Below are positions 21,185 to 32,523 of a DNA stretch of 64,000 nucleotides, piece after piece. Source of the DNA: Callorhinus ursinus (taxonomy: Eukaryota; Chordata; Mammalia; Carnivora; Otariidae); contig NW_020312968.1 of NCBI RefSeq assembly GCF_003265705.1, positions 4,249,425-4,313,424 of the forward strand. Direction: 5' to 3'. A model generated the notes under the pieces. It made no database searches. It had not been told where the DNA came from and worked only from the letters and a program-made list of their open reading frames with translations. Position numbers and translations under genes: made by a program. Positions within the stretch are counted from its first letter, which is position 1; every line of letters begins with the position of its first letter.

Positions 21185-21321
21185 TTGGTGGGCATTAAAG
21201 AGGGCACTTGTGATGAACAGTGGGTGTTATATGTAAGTGATGAATCACTAAATTCTACATTTGAAATCAATTTTCCCATATATGTTAACTAACTAGAATT
21301 TAAAAACTTGAAACTTAAAAA
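21185..21321 (+). mobile_element. Short L1 3'-end insertion with 14-bp target-site duplication
   Basis: It begins in the last 130 bp of the L1 3' UTR ('gtgggcattaaagagggcac', 'gtgggtgttatatg', 'gatgaatcactaaattctac') and ends in an A-rich tail. The flanks aatgagtctttcca at 21171-21184 and 21322-21335 are identical. Confidence 0.92.
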
Positions 21322-21645
21322 AATGAGTCTTTCCAAGCATTTCTTACTGGTCATATTAGATGATATGCCATTGCTAAACCAATCACTATAGCAAAGGTGA
21401 TGAATCCCACAACTGGTTTAATCTAACTACAGCCTAGAGTCGAATAATAGTGCAATATAAGAAGCGTAGCTGAAAAAGGTAGAGAAACGCTTCTCAAAAA
21501 AAATGAAATTTGAGGTTCTATTACTATAATGAAGGGGAAATACAGTCTGGATAGCAAAGAACAAGTGGATATAGTAAGTACTAATACAATACCTAGGATA
21601 CTAAATCTTGGTTTGCCAAAGTTTTGTTTTCTTGGGTTTTTGGAT

Positions 21646-21692
21646 TAGATGACTGGATAGATGGATAGATAGATGATAGGTAGGTAGGTAGG

Positions 21693-21743
<51 letters not shown>

Positions 21744-21780
21744 ATTGACAGATAGATAGATAATAGATAAAAGGGAGGGA
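21646..21780 (+). repeat. (GATA)n / (GGTA)n microsatellite
   Basis: GATA units with an internal TAGG block (about 21679-21693) and a long GATA/TAGA run to about 21742, then 'agggagggagggagg'. The purest part is about 50 bp, long enough to be hypervariable. The minus-strand open frame at 21645-21986 with repeated 'IYLS' is an artefact of this repeat. Confidence 0.95.
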
Positions 21781-22094
21781 GGGAGGATTATATGCTCTGC
21801 AGAAGCCTCAAAAACATACCTAATGGTGCTGCTATCCAGATATTCCCTACTTTGACCAACTTGACAAGACAAGATGGAAAACTTTTTTTTTAATTTTAGA
21901 ATGCAGCTGGTCATGGTGTTGACCAAAGTAGTGGCTTGAATTTTTTTTCTGAGTGGTAATATTTGTGGTATCACTGAGTTTAACATGGTCCTCCTTTCTT
22001 CCTATAATAGTCCTTCAGCAATCTAAGCAAAAGATCTCTCCTACTTCTACCTCCTCTTTTAGCCCAGGTCTCAGAAAATAAAGTCACTGAAATG

Positions 22095-22475
22095 CAAAAT
22101 CACTTCTCCTATTAGTGTGTTTTAATTTTCCCAGCTTTCTTGCAGTTAGATTGTATATGTGACTAAGTTCCAGCCTCAGGAACATTGGTAGAAATGAGGT
22201 ATGCCACTTTCAGACCTGGCCTTGAAAATTTCCCTTATGACTGTAAGCACCACCTGCCATCCACATAACAGGAAATCTTAACATTCCCAGATAATACAGA
22301 CCTACAAAGGAAGAAGCCCAAATACTTGAACCACCAAACTTAGTCGCCAAATACTTGAGAGAAGCCATCCAACCTGATGCAGATGAAGACCTGGACAAGA
22401 AATTAACTTTTATTCCGTGAAGCTACAGAGGTTTAGGAGTTGATTTGTTACTGCAACTTTGATTAGCCTACACTT
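22095..22475 (+). repeat. Ancient LTR-like dispersed repeat, family not resolved
   Basis: The order 'cttgcagttagattgtatatgtgactaagttccagcc', 'tgatgcagatgaagacctgg', 'attaacttttattc', and 'ttgatttgttactgcaac' matches an old mammalian repeat with a near-3' polyadenylation region. I cannot name it with certainty. The copy at 37620-38075 looks like the reverse orientation of a related element. Confidence 0.45.
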
Positions 22476-23717
22476 ACTAGTAGAGAAAAGAAAGGCTGTG
22501 TTCTCTAACTGTTGTTACAGATTTTACCTAAGCAAAGTCTACAATCCTATGGTTTTTTTAATCCACATGACTTCACCAGGACCAAATTACTTACCTAAAG
22601 ATGCCAAGAAGAGCCCCAGGTTCACTAAGTCTCCCCTGGAAACTTCAGTGGCAGCTAGTTTAGGAAAGGATCGCCAATATTTCTCTGAACACTGTAAGAG
22701 TTGCTTTAGCCCCAGAGGCACATAGCATTATCTGATAAGATTTGATGTTGATTTCTTGGTTATTAAGTCTAAAGAGAGAAAGTTTTCTTGACATGGAGAA
22801 AATCTGAGGCCAATTAAATTATTCTCTCACATGACCAAAGTCAGAAACACAAAGGAAAGTACAGAGCTTAGATATGATATTCAGATGTTTATAATTTTTC
22901 GTACATGACTTTTCAACTGCATCTCAGTCTCAAGGTGATTACCCTTGCTATTTCTTACCTGGGGATTTTTACTTCTTCATTACTTTCAAAGAGAGAACCC
23001 TCCTACCATTATATATAAAATGGAAGTACCATCAATTGCTTGCCTTGGGCACCTAACCAAATGGATAAAAAAAAATGCAGTTCTTTCCAGCTCAGTCATA
23101 GAATAATGTAAAGTAAGACCACAAGACATAAATGGACAGATCACCACTATGTGATCACCAATATGTGATTTTTGCCTTCAACTCATCAGGCTAGTTCAGA
23201 AAAAGATAACATTGGAGGCTGCTTTTCTGCCAGTTCCTAGTAGGTCACTGTCTGTTTTCCAAAGAGTATCTGTGCAGCAAGCCTACAGATCATCTGCCCA
23301 ATCAATTATTTCTAAAACTTCCCGTGTTGACTTACTTTTGAGCTCCATATAAATACCTTCAAAAATAAATGGCCAGTTCGGAAGAAGCTTGATGATAACC
23401 AGCTGTGAATCCTTCTCCTCCTCCTCCTCCTCAAGGCATTTTAAATAAAAACTCTCAGGCATTTTTCTAAGTTTATCTTTATTTTTCCCCAAATAGTATG
23501 TTTTCTCACCTCTGCATGTTCTATTTCTGACCAGAATCTGATATTCAACACCATTTAGAAGTCTGCTTTGGTACAACCATATTACTGTGACTGGGTATAA
23601 ATAAGATCTACTCCTGATTTGCAATGTGACCTTACAAGTGATTTAACTTCCAGATTTTGGTATCCCCGGCCAAAGAATAGATAATATTGCCTACCAACAA
23701 ACAGCTTGCCGCAGTGA
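22476..23717. other. No gene seen
   Basis: Unique-looking DNA. The minus-strand open frame 23283-23624 (113 codons, with a run of Glu from a (TCC)n microsatellite at about 23411-23432) matches no protein I know and has no splice or start support. The plus frame 22459-22725 likewise. Confidence 0.55.
23411..23432 (+). repeat. (TCC)n microsatellite
   Basis: About seven TCC units. Confidence 0.9.
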
Positions 23718-23905
23718 AGGCCCTGGCTTTGTGTCATATGAAAGAAAACTCAGATTTCAGCTCTGCCATCTACTGGCTGTATGGCCTTAAGAATGCTACT
23801 TAACTTACCTGAATCTTTGGTCTCACATGGCGTTGCTATGAACTTTAGGACTTAAGGGATGATATAAGAGGTCAATATCTCCTTGCCTGGCAAAGTGCAG
23901 GCACT
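23718..23905 (+). repeat. MIR SINE fragment
   Basis: 'cagatttcagctctgccatctactggctgtatggcc', then 'gctacttaacttacctgaatctt' and 'cttgcctggcaaagtgcagg'. This follows the MIR order tRNA-related part, core ('ctctgccacttactagctgtgtgacc'), and L2-like tail. Confidence 0.75.
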
Positions 23906-24811
23906 CCACCAGTGTCCTTTAGCAAGTTCTTTATAATGCCCTGGGAACTCACTGGCCGAGGAGTACTACATAGCTACGAGGGAGAATCAAGAAGCATTCT
24001 CAGCAGACCCCTTTGATCCAAAAAGTTTATAGACAAAGGTGGAGAGGTTACTAATAACTATGTCAGTTCTACCCTAGGGAGGGAGAGGCAGAGTGTACCA
24101 AAAATATTTTTATCCCTGGGTTTATAACCCCCAAGATATTTTCAGTGATCAGCTTTACTGTGCATCAAGATGGCTGCATGTGTCTCTGTCAGATAGATCC
24201 AGATCACTAATGTGCTGAGATGGGGGGATGCATCAGGCCCTGTTTTGAAAGAGCCTAGAAAGGGAAAAGGAGACTCCCAACACAAAGAGTGCCTAAGAGG
24301 CACACAGTATAGCCATCATGAGTCATGTAAACTTCATCAGTCCAGGAAGCACAGGTTCACTCCAAATTCACTAACTTCTGAACTTGCTCAGTCGAGACTG
24401 ATAAACTTTCTTGGCTTTGGTTCTTGGGAAATGAAATCTTTCCAGCTGTGAATCTTTAGAATTGCAGATTAGTTCTTTATACTTGGCAGAATCATTAGGA
24501 GGGCAAGTGTGAAGGAGGGAAAGAGCTAACATTCAAAGTATAAGATGCAGCCCAAGACAGATTTGAATTGATGCTATTTCCTATTTTTCTCCTTACACCA
24601 GTCTCGATGTGAGTACACTTAAGCATGGGTGTAGGATCATATAGGGTTATGTTTTCCACCCAGACACATCCTATTACTACCTTGGAAGCCTGTATAAATG
24701 TCACCTTCTCCATCAAACTTTTCTAGATCCTTCCAAATGAATGTCATCTCTGCCTTCTCTCAACTTCTCTTAAGTCACACATACTTTTTCTCACATATAA
24801 GAAGTAGGATA
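23906..24811. other. No gene seen
   Basis: Unique-looking sequence; open frames at 24212-24451 and 24495-24716 have no recognisable domain. Confidence 0.55.
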
Positions 24812-25045
24812 TAATAAGCAAGAGCAAGGACCTGGAAGTCCGACAGTCCTGAGTTCAAATTCTGCCTCTACCATTGCTTCATATGTGGCTCAAGCTTGCT
24901 GAGCCTTAATTACGTCATCTCAAAATGTGAGAGATGATTTCATACAGATAGAGTTACCCTGAACATTAAGTAAAATCATGCGTGTAAAATATTTAGCAGA
25001 CTCACAGTGGGTGCTTAAAACATTATGGTGGTTGTATTATCAAGG
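24812..25045 (+). repeat. MIR SINE, nearly full length
   Basis: 'gcaagagcaaggacctggaag', 'ctgagttcaaattctgcctctaccattgc', 'gcttgctgagccttaattacgtcatctcaaaatgtgag', 'aaaatatttagca...gggtgcttaaaaca'. All MIR parts are in order: tRNA-like head, core and L2-like 3' end. Confidence 0.8.
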
Positions 25046-25204
25046 TTGTTATTATCATTATCATTCTTATCTCTTCTACTGTGACGTAAGCTGACAGAGA
25101 ATAAGAACAAGGTTTCATGCTGCATTGCTTCCCTTGGAAGTTCTGGCTCAAATAACTAGTCAGAAAGTGTTCGCTGAGTGAAATTACATTGAATATTTAC
25201 AGTC

Positions 25205-25770
25205 ATTTGTTCTAGTGAGGATGCTTTTGATTATAACTGATGGAGACCTTAATAAAACTGATTTAGGCAAATGGGAAACTTATACGAATAATACTGAATA
25301 CATCTCATGGAACTGAAGGATATCTGAACCACTAAAACTTGAGCAAGGCAGAAAGTGCCTGGATGTCAAGAAGAGTTATAACCAAGAACTTGAATGTGAC
25401 AAGGACCAACTTGAACCCCCCTTTTTTCCTCTCTTGGGGTGTCCACTTTAGTTTCAACAACCAAAAACTGGCTTTTCTCACACAGAGGGAAAGTGGTCAC
25501 CAAGGGAGCCTGAGTTTTACAAATTGTGGTTTCCCCTCTGCAAAGAAGAACGGACTCTTCCTCTCTCCCATTCACAAAAATTCCAGGGGAAGATTCCTAT
25601 TGGCTGATCTTTGTCATGGCCACTGTCTGGCCTTGTGGTCAGAGTGAGGCAGAGTCATGGAAGAAGGTGGCTCCTGAGTAACTATATGGTTGGAGCTGGG
25701 GAAGAAGCAATTCCCAAGGGAAAGGACGAAGGAAAGGTACAGAACAGAAGAGACCACATAGATCACTAAA
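25205..25770 (+). repeat. Ancient dispersed repeat, same general type as 17262-18200
   Basis: 'gattataactgatggagacc', 'aatgggaaacttatacg', 'tccaggggaagattcctattggctgatc' and 'gaagaagcaattcccaaggg' lie in the order of an old mammal-wide repeat in which a 'cattggct...tcacatgcccat' block precedes a 'gaagaagggg' end. I cannot give a family name. Open frames here (25339-25647, 25366-25575, 25614-25808) are therefore not gene candidates. Confidence 0.45.
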
Positions 25771-25816
25771 CTAGGATCACAGGGTGCCACAATGCTCTTA
25801 AACCACAAGAATGTTG

Positions 25817-26016
25817 GGGTGCCTGGGCAGCTCAGTCAGATAAGCGGCTGCCTTCGGCTCGGGTCACGATCCCAGGGTCCTGGGATCGAGCCCGGCATCA
25901 GGCTCCCTGCTCGGCGGGAAGGTTGCTTCTCCCTCTGGCTGCCACTTCCCCTGCTTGTGCTCTCTCTCTCTCTCTCTCTCTGTCAAATAAATAAATAAGA
26001 TATTCTTAAAAAAACA
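25817..26016 (+). mobile_element. CAN-SINE with 13-bp target-site duplication
   Basis: Full structure: 'gggtgcctgggcagctcag' head, 'gatcccagggtcctggg' core, (CT)n tract at 25962-25982, 'tcaaataaataaataag', A tail. The flanks cacaagaatgttg at 25804-25816 and 26017-26029 are identical. Confidence 0.95.
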
Positions 26017-26029
26017 CACAAGAATGTTG

Positions 26030-28184
26030 ATTCTTATATACTCTTATATTTAAACGTCCAGATGCATGCAGTAGTAGAAGAGTGGAGTGGCAGTAAAAGT
26101 CTAGGACTAACGCACCTCCAAAAAGACAGAGGCATACAACACTGTACTTTTTAAAGAAATGACAGTATGTGCTAAGACTTTCAAAATATGCTATTATCAT
26201 ACAAAGAAATCAAAGAAGCCAACTTAAATGGATCATTTGGCCAGTACAATATGCCTTTGTGTGGGCTGACCCACACGACCCTGCCACCAAAAGCTATAAA
26301 ATATTACAATGTTTTCATATGGATAAGTGTTGAAAAGTGGCTGGATTTTTCTTTCCCTCCTTATTTTTTTTTTCAGAGTCTGTAGATTGACCTCTATCTG
26401 AGGCTCTGAATGGTAGACTCCTGCTCTAGGTTGAAGCAATAGAAGATTAATAAGGAAAGGAGTATAAAAACACAGAAAGGGGAGGGGAAAGGGATTTTAT
26501 TTTTTTATCATAACAAAAGCAGTACCTCATTTTTTATCCCCAAATAAATACATCAGATAAACCATCCTATAGACTAAGCGATAGTACTCACAAACTCCTT
26601 TCAATAAATGACTTGGACCTCACCACAAAATTGGGCATTTGTGATATGACATTTTAAGACAGAACTAAGAGAAACCAACCCCTATCGAGAAAGTAATGAA
26701 AAAAGAGGAGCCCCTGTTGTCACTGCAACTGAATGGCGTTCTACCCAACAGCTATTTGGCATCTGAAGTTTAGGTTTGCCCCCATTTGCAGAACCATGGC
26801 AATCCAAGCTCGCCTGCTTTATCAGAATCTTGGCAGAAAAAAGAAGACACTCTCAAATTGGGATGTGAAGAAAATTTAATCAAGGGACTATTTCCTATTT
26901 AGAAGTAAGGACTAAGGAAAACACAGAGAAAAGTGTAATAATCCATGGCTGGTGATGATAGTATACCATCACTTCCCTAGGCAGGACTGAAGGGGTGGGG
27001 GTAAACATGCGGCTATTGGAACCAACGACAGCTGTGACCTCCCACTGGTCACCCTGCCTGGACACAACCAGAGAAACACTTTGCCTCGCTCTCCTCTTTC
27101 CATGGGTCTCCTGCTGGGGCTCCCATTAGACCATCCAACTCAAAGCCAGAGGGCAAGGGAATCATTGATATAATCCTTACAGGTCGGTCTCCCAGGGCCC
27201 AGGGCAGGGCAAAGAAGGGTGGACAGTAGACCCAGCACACCAGAGAATGGTCGCCTTATACACACGGCCCTCTGACTGGGTCCTGTCAACACTTCAGTAC
27301 TCTCTCATTGCAATCGCCCCAACCACGTGGTTAGAGATTTACAGAACACTCAAAACCTCACATAACTTAATATCCTATGAGTGCTAGGGAAGAGCTGAGA
27401 ACCTATCCTGCTTCAGTCCAGCGATTTAACAAGAACTGTTTGGCTCCCTCCTTCCCTGGAAGTCTGGGCTGTCCACTGGGCATCATTAGTGCCAAATCAA
27501 CTGCCAGGGTGTTGGGCAGCTGACATCTTTTCAAGACAATGGCTCCTGCAGCCCTGGGGCCAGATCCCCCCAGGCCCACCCGTTCTATCCCCCTGTTATA
27601 GTACTTGTTTAACAGCTTCCAGGCATCAAGTCCCTACCCCTGCTCCTGCGGTGTGAGGTGCTGACAGAATTATGGCCTCTTGGCTCAGAGTTTCTGAAAA
27701 TTCCCACAAGGGAACCAACAGGCTTACAAATCAGGGAGTACAGATGGGCTGCCTTCTGAGTCTCAATGCCTCCTCACACGAACTCCAGAGTGCCTTTTTA
27801 GAATATGAAATTGAAGCTGCAAGTGTGTCCAACATAAATTTTCCCGTCTCACGGGGAAGCATTTAAACCGTAACAGCAAAACTAACACATGTAGTACCAA
27901 ACTATAGCACAATTTGCGTCAACCACCAGTATTTGCTTCATTCCATAAGAATCTAGAAGTCTGCTTTGCTCCCCCACCCCCGTCCACCAGGCTTCTCAGC
28001 AGAATCACACTCACTGTAAATGATCAGAACATTCATTTCCAAATGAAGCTTATGGATGAGTCCATAACGATGTCAGTCCACCCTCGTGGTCACAACCAGA
28101 AAAAACATGCCACTTGCAAAGAAAGAGTAGAAAGACGAGGAAAGACACGCCTGACTATGATTTACAAAGCATGCACATTGGATT
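26030..28184. other. No gene seen; unique DNA
   Basis: About 2.1 kb with mixed base composition and no exon I can support. 27040-27660 is relatively GC-rich and could be regulatory, but no CpG island or clear promoter is visible. Open frames at 27049-27240, 27672-27866 and 27914-28210 show no known domain. Confidence 0.55.
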
Positions 28185-28305
28185 CTGTGTTCTTTACTGC
28201 AACAGTGTGAGGTAGTTGGTACCACCGTCCCTGTTTTAAGGGGAGATTAACTGATACTTGTCAATGTCACTGAGCTTTCAAGTGACTTGGAGCCCAAGTG
28301 TTAGA
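28185..28305 (-). repeat. MIR SINE fragment
   Basis: On plus, 'tgtgaggtagttggtaccacc', 'ccctgttttaaggggagatt', 'caatgtcactgagctttcaag' and 'ggagcccaagtg' mirror the antisense MIR ('tgaggtaggtactattattatccccattttacagatgagg', 'ccaaggtcacacagct'). Confidence 0.65.
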
Positions 28306-29844
28306 CAATCAATGCCATGATCTTTCCCCTGTTTTATGCTTTTTTGTGTGTGGAATTAGAATGAAATCACACTCACGCAGCAGTTCCTCTGGGCTGCGGT
28401 GTCACCAAAGCCAACCCATAAATAAAGGAATTATTTCAGCAAATTTCTATCATTGTCATACATTTTTGTTCCCCAGACAAAAGAAAGATCCCTCATGTCA
28501 TCTGAATATTTTGCCTCTCTACACTGAACATTCTGATATTTGAGAACCAGGTATCCACAATCATTTCTTAGGGTTTTCTTGCCTGGTCAACATACCATTT
28601 TGCATTATATCTGAAGAAAAAGAAAAAAGAAACAGTAATTTGGTTTTTTTTTACTCTCCACTTTAAAAGGCCATTATCTTCATTAAGATATAATGGATTG
28701 GGAGGGAATATATGTTTCAATAATAATATAATAGTAAAATAAATAATAGTAGCAAAGAAATGTGTGTGCAAAGCACAAATTCAGGGGAGATAGATTTATC
28801 TTTCAAGATTGCTCCTTACTCCTTACAAATTTGTCAGACACTAAAGCAGTCTGAATTTATTAGTAAATGTGTGATTTAGTTTGCACATGATTCACAAGGA
28901 AGAAAATGTTATTTTTACAATCTTCCCTTGATAATGAGGGTTCAGCGAGGGAAGGGGCTCATTTTGTGACGTGATTCTAGTTCTGTAATGACACAAATCA
29001 TGCTTCAATGATCAATGCTAAATTCTCATTCATGGTCCTTCTGTTTCCCTGTGGCACAATGCGCATGTTATAATTCAGTGTGTGTGTGTGTGTGTGTGTG
29101 TGTACACACATATACAAAGCTAGCAATGCTAGAAGATTGCAAGATTTAGGCACATAAGCCTAAGAATCATTAATCCTGTTTCACTCTAACTGTGAGAGAT
29201 TTAGAGACCCCTGACAGTCCTGTTTTTCATGACCCTCTCCTTTCTCCTTGTTGAATAGGTCTGCACCTTTTTTTTTCCCCCAGCAGCCTTTGTGGCACTG
29301 TGCTCTGTGAAGTTGAAATATCCCTACATGTCCTTCAAAAAAAAAATTATTTTCCCAATAATTTCCTATTGAAATTGGTTGGCTCATTAAGTTGGCTTAT
29401 TGCATTTTTCTCTCGAGGGTTTTTTTCAATTCAAGCTCTGCACTCTTTCGCATTTTGTTTTCCATCTTATTTTTGGAATAGCTCCACTTAGTTTCCAACC
29501 GTATCTGCTTGCTACTAGGCTGATCTTCTCTACTTGTAAGGGGAGAGTATAAAGAAAACAATTCAATGTGAAATGGTATCCCAGAGAATAAGCAGAAGCA
29601 ACTAATTAAGACAACCGACTATATATTAGCATTTTAGTCCTTGAAAATTAGTGGGGTTTAACTGAGTGTCACCCATAGTAGCCAAGAAGGCAGGCTACCA
29701 TGCCTTTCCATCATGCTTCTGTCCGAATCAGTCTACTTTTAGCTGTCGTCCACTGCTTTAAAAAGTTTAGCGACTTTAGAAAACGTACACAAAAAATGCC
29801 TGGTAGACAGTAGGTCACATCACTGTCACTTGTAAATGGACCTT
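28306..29844. other. No gene seen; unique DNA with a (TG)n
   Basis: Contains a (TG)n tract and a high-complexity AT-rich block at 28800-29060 that may be conserved noncoding DNA (see findings). Open frames at 28298-28543, 28568-28771, 29181-29387 and 29300-29491 are short and unrecognised. Confidence 0.55.
29078..29112 (+). repeat. (TG)n microsatellite with short (AC) end
   Basis: About 13 TG units followed by 'tacacacatatac', a locally self-complementary purine-pyrimidine alternation with Z-DNA potential. Confidence 0.92.
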
Positions 29845-30328
29845 TATCCTTCTCCTACTCCCCCATGACCTGCAATACTCCATATCTCAGTAAATGGCAC
29901 TATCATCCAGCCAGCCAGAATCCCTGGAGTCATCTCTGACCTCTCCAACCTGAACCCCCCATCGCCATCCAATCACCAAGCCCTATGCATGCAGCTTCTT
30001 TAATATCTCGTGAATATATCCAATTTTCTCCATCCCCATTACTGTCACCCAACTCCAAATGGACACCATCATCTTATGACTGGACTGTGATATTAAATGC
30101 GTCCACAGCTGCCCCCTCATTTTCCACTCAGCAACCACTGATCGTTTAAAACATAAATCCCAGGGGCGCCCGGGTGGCCCGGTCGGTTAAGAGTCAGACT
30201 CTTGATTTCGGTTCACGTCATGATCTCGGGGATGTGGGATCAAGCCCCGCAGAGGACTCCCCACTCAGGAGGGAGTCTGCTTGAGATTCTCTCCCACTCC
30301 CTCTTCTTCTGCCCCTCCCCCATTCATG

Positions 30329-30361
<33 letters not shown>

Positions 30362-30462
30362 AAATATTTTTTTTTTCTAAAAAAAAGCATAAATCCCAAC
30401 ACAGCACGCCCAGGATTAAAACCCTTCAACAGCCTTTTTATTCTTTCTCCATTGTAACTTGC
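29845..30462 (+). mobile_element. L2 LINE fragment (RT C-terminus to 3' UTR), split by a SINE
   Basis: 'ctcagtaaatggcactatcatcc', 'ccctggagtcatctctgacc', 'cccccatcgccatccaatcacc', 'gcaaccactgatcgtttaaaacataaatc' and, after the SINE, 'attaaaacccttcaacagcc'. These follow the sense strand of L2 around its 'LGVILDSS' and 'SLRxxxxKxLxxLP' RT region. It is too mutated to code. Confidence 0.7.
30163..30387 (+). mobile_element. CAN-SINE, older sub-type, inside the L2
   Basis: 'ggggcgcccgggtggcccgg' head, 'agactcttgatttcgg' (older sub-type, not 'ctgccttcggc'), (CT)n at 30330-30357, 'caaataaatattttt', A tail. The flanks cataaatccca at 30152-30162 and 30388-30398 are identical. Confidence 0.93.
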
Positions 30463-30473
30463 AGTTTGGAAAC

Positions 30474-30498
30474 CTAAATAAATAAATAAATAAATAAA
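30474..30498 (+). repeat. (AAAT)n microsatellite
   Basis: Six AAAT units. Confidence 0.92.
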
Positions 30499-31279
30499 AG
30501 GAGGATTCGTACTTATTTCAGAATTTTGAGGTTAACTGCGTGACTATAAATTGAGGTGCTATATGTAATGGGCCAGGAGAAAAAGAAACCCCCTTCAGAA
30601 GAAGGAGGATATGGCCTCATAACAACGAATCAAAAAGCCAAATCCAATGCTGGAAGAAGGGAAAAAGACAATATCAAGAAATCAGCTTGAACCAAAAAGT
30701 CCAGATTAATGTGGAGGAACTGAGGGTTCCAGACAGTACATCACCAAAAAAAGGAAAAGGAATACATGGATTATCTAGTACATCTGATCAGGTTGAAAAG
30801 TTTGAGGAAGAAATAGTAATAGGCTTTTTAAGAAAACAGAAAAATGAAGCAGTTGTTGACACTAGGAGGAACAACAGCATGCAAAAAAGTAAATGCTCTT
30901 GTACAACACCATCACATCTCAGCTGTAAACACTATGAAATACTCATGTGATACAAACTCTGAATAATAATTTAACCAAGAATTCTCTCTCTCCACCATAG
31001 GAAGATGGGGGAGCAGGCATAAGTGAATTCTACCATACTTGGAAAGCAGTATTGCCTCAATTAGAAAAAAAGTTAAAAATAATATTTTAAATATGGCATT
31101 TTAAAATATGAAGATAAATATGAAACAAAGCTAAAAGTAATTTTACATGTTTACCTTGGAGGATTTTGCCTGGGGAACAGTAAGAAAGAGGACTTCAGGG
31201 TTTCATTAAACATTATAGCACAATTTGGCTTTTTAAATTATGGTTGTATATTATTTTTAAGAAAATGTATATAAATATT
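30499..31279. other. Unexplained block, no named feature
   Basis: The open frame 30687-30950 (87 codons, lysine- and glutamate-rich) lies here and the block reads A-rich on plus. I cannot match it to L1, L2 or a processed gene copy. It may be a decayed retrocopy or unique DNA. Confidence 0.4.
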
Positions 31280-31520
31280 TAAAATGATGGGAATGATAAA
31301 ATATGCTGCTAAAATATTAACCAATGAAAGCAATATTAACACCAGGCAAAATAAAATTTTAGGCAAAAATGTTATTAGAAAAATGAAAGTTTTATTCAAT
31401 GACAAAAAAGGAACAACTCGCCAGGAATTTATTACCCTTCTGTACCTGTATCCTTCTGACAACACTAATTCAGAAGGTAGACAGTGAAATCTGACAGTCA
31501 CACAAAGAAATAAAAAATCC
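31280..31520 (+). mobile_element. Degraded L1 ORF2 fragment (low confidence)
   Basis: The frame near 31284-31487 includes 'DKKGTTRQEFITLLYLYPSD', which resembles the place in the L1 endonuclease where active copies read 'GxxxQEDITxxNxYAPN'. It is close to the L1 3' end at 31560 and in the same orientation, so both may belong to one deleted element. Confidence 0.4.
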
Positions 31521-31559
31521 ACAAATGATTTGCAGAGAAATGTGTATACTTAGCTTAGA

Positions 31560-32075
31560 ACCCGGCAGTTTCCATGTAGCTTATTGTTCATGAGAAATCT
31601 TTTGTACATGATTATTCATAGCACACTTGTTCATATCAGCCAAAAACTTGAAACATGCCAATCAATATCTGTCCATCTGAGTAGATAAACAAATTGTGGC
31701 ATATTCATAAATGGAAAGCTTCTGCAAAATAGAAAGCGAGTAACTCCTGACCCCTTTACATTAATAAACCAAAAACATCATTCTAAGTAAAAAAGCCAAA
31801 CACAAAAGACTACATACTTTATGATTCATTTCTTTGAGATCACGGGAGGAACAAAATTAATCTATAGAGACAGCAAGCAGATGGCTGGTTTCCTGGAAAT
31901 GCAGTGGAGGTGGGAGGAGGGGGCCTGACAACAAAGGGGCACAAGGGAATTTTGGAGGTGACAGAAATGTTCAGGGGCTTGACTGGGATGGTTGCACAGG
32001 TATGCGCATTTGTCAAGAATCATTCATATACCTAGATGCCTTATTATATGTAAATTACAGTTGAATAAATTAGGC
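31560..32075 (+). mobile_element. Old L1M 3' end
   Basis: 'ttcatatcagccaaaaacttgaaac', 'gataaacaaattgtggcatattcataaa', 'gccaaacacaaaagactacatac', 'agacagcaagcagatggctgg', 'gggcacaagggaattttgg', 'ttgtcaagaatcattc' and 'atgtaaattacagttgaataaa'. This is the complete order of an L1MB/MC-type ORF2 end and 3' UTR. Older than the CAN-SINEs. Confidence 0.85.
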
Positions 32076-32111
32076 TTTTAATTTTTTGTATGCTCTATGC
32101 CCCCATCTTTC

Positions 32112-32523
32112 TATAGCAGTTTGTGCTGCTCTATCAAAATGCCATACCCCGGATGGCTTAAACAGCAAATATTTATTGCTCACAGTTCTGGTGGCTGAGA
32201 AGGCCCAGATCAAGGCACTGGCAGATTCGATGTCTAGTGATGGCCATCTTCCTGGTTTGGAGACAGCCACCAGCCATCTTCCTGCTATATTTTCATTTGG
32301 TGGAAGGGGAAATAAGGTAGAAGATAGAGAGAGAGACAGACAGACAGAAAGCTCTCTGATTTCTGCCTAATAAAGACACTAACCCCACATGGAGGCTCTA
32401 CCCTTCATGACTTCATCTAAACCTAACTATCTCCCAAAGGCTCCACTTTCAAATACCATCACGTTAAGATTAGGTCTTTCAACATATGAATTTGGGGGGG
32501 ACACAAACATTCGATCCATAGCA
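32112..32523 (-). mobile_element. MLT1-like MaLR solo LTR
   Basis: On plus: 'gtttgtgctgctctatcaaaatgcc', 'ggatggcttaaacagcaaat', 'ttgctcacagttctggtggctgag', 'gatcaaggcactggcagattc', 'ctcccaaaggctccac', 'aataccatcacgttaagattagg', 'acatatgaatttggggg', 'gatccatagca'. That is the reverse complement of a MaLR LTR. The GA-rich run near 32320-32350 is the usual LTR CT tract. Confidence 0.85.

Noticed and set aside
23283..23624. 113-codon open frame with a poly-Glu run
   Set aside because: The Glu run is from a (TCC)n microsatellite; the rest matches nothing I know. Could be re-examined by conservation.
27040..27660. CpG island or promoter
   Set aside because: Slightly GC-richer but CpG is sparse and no exon or start motif was seen.
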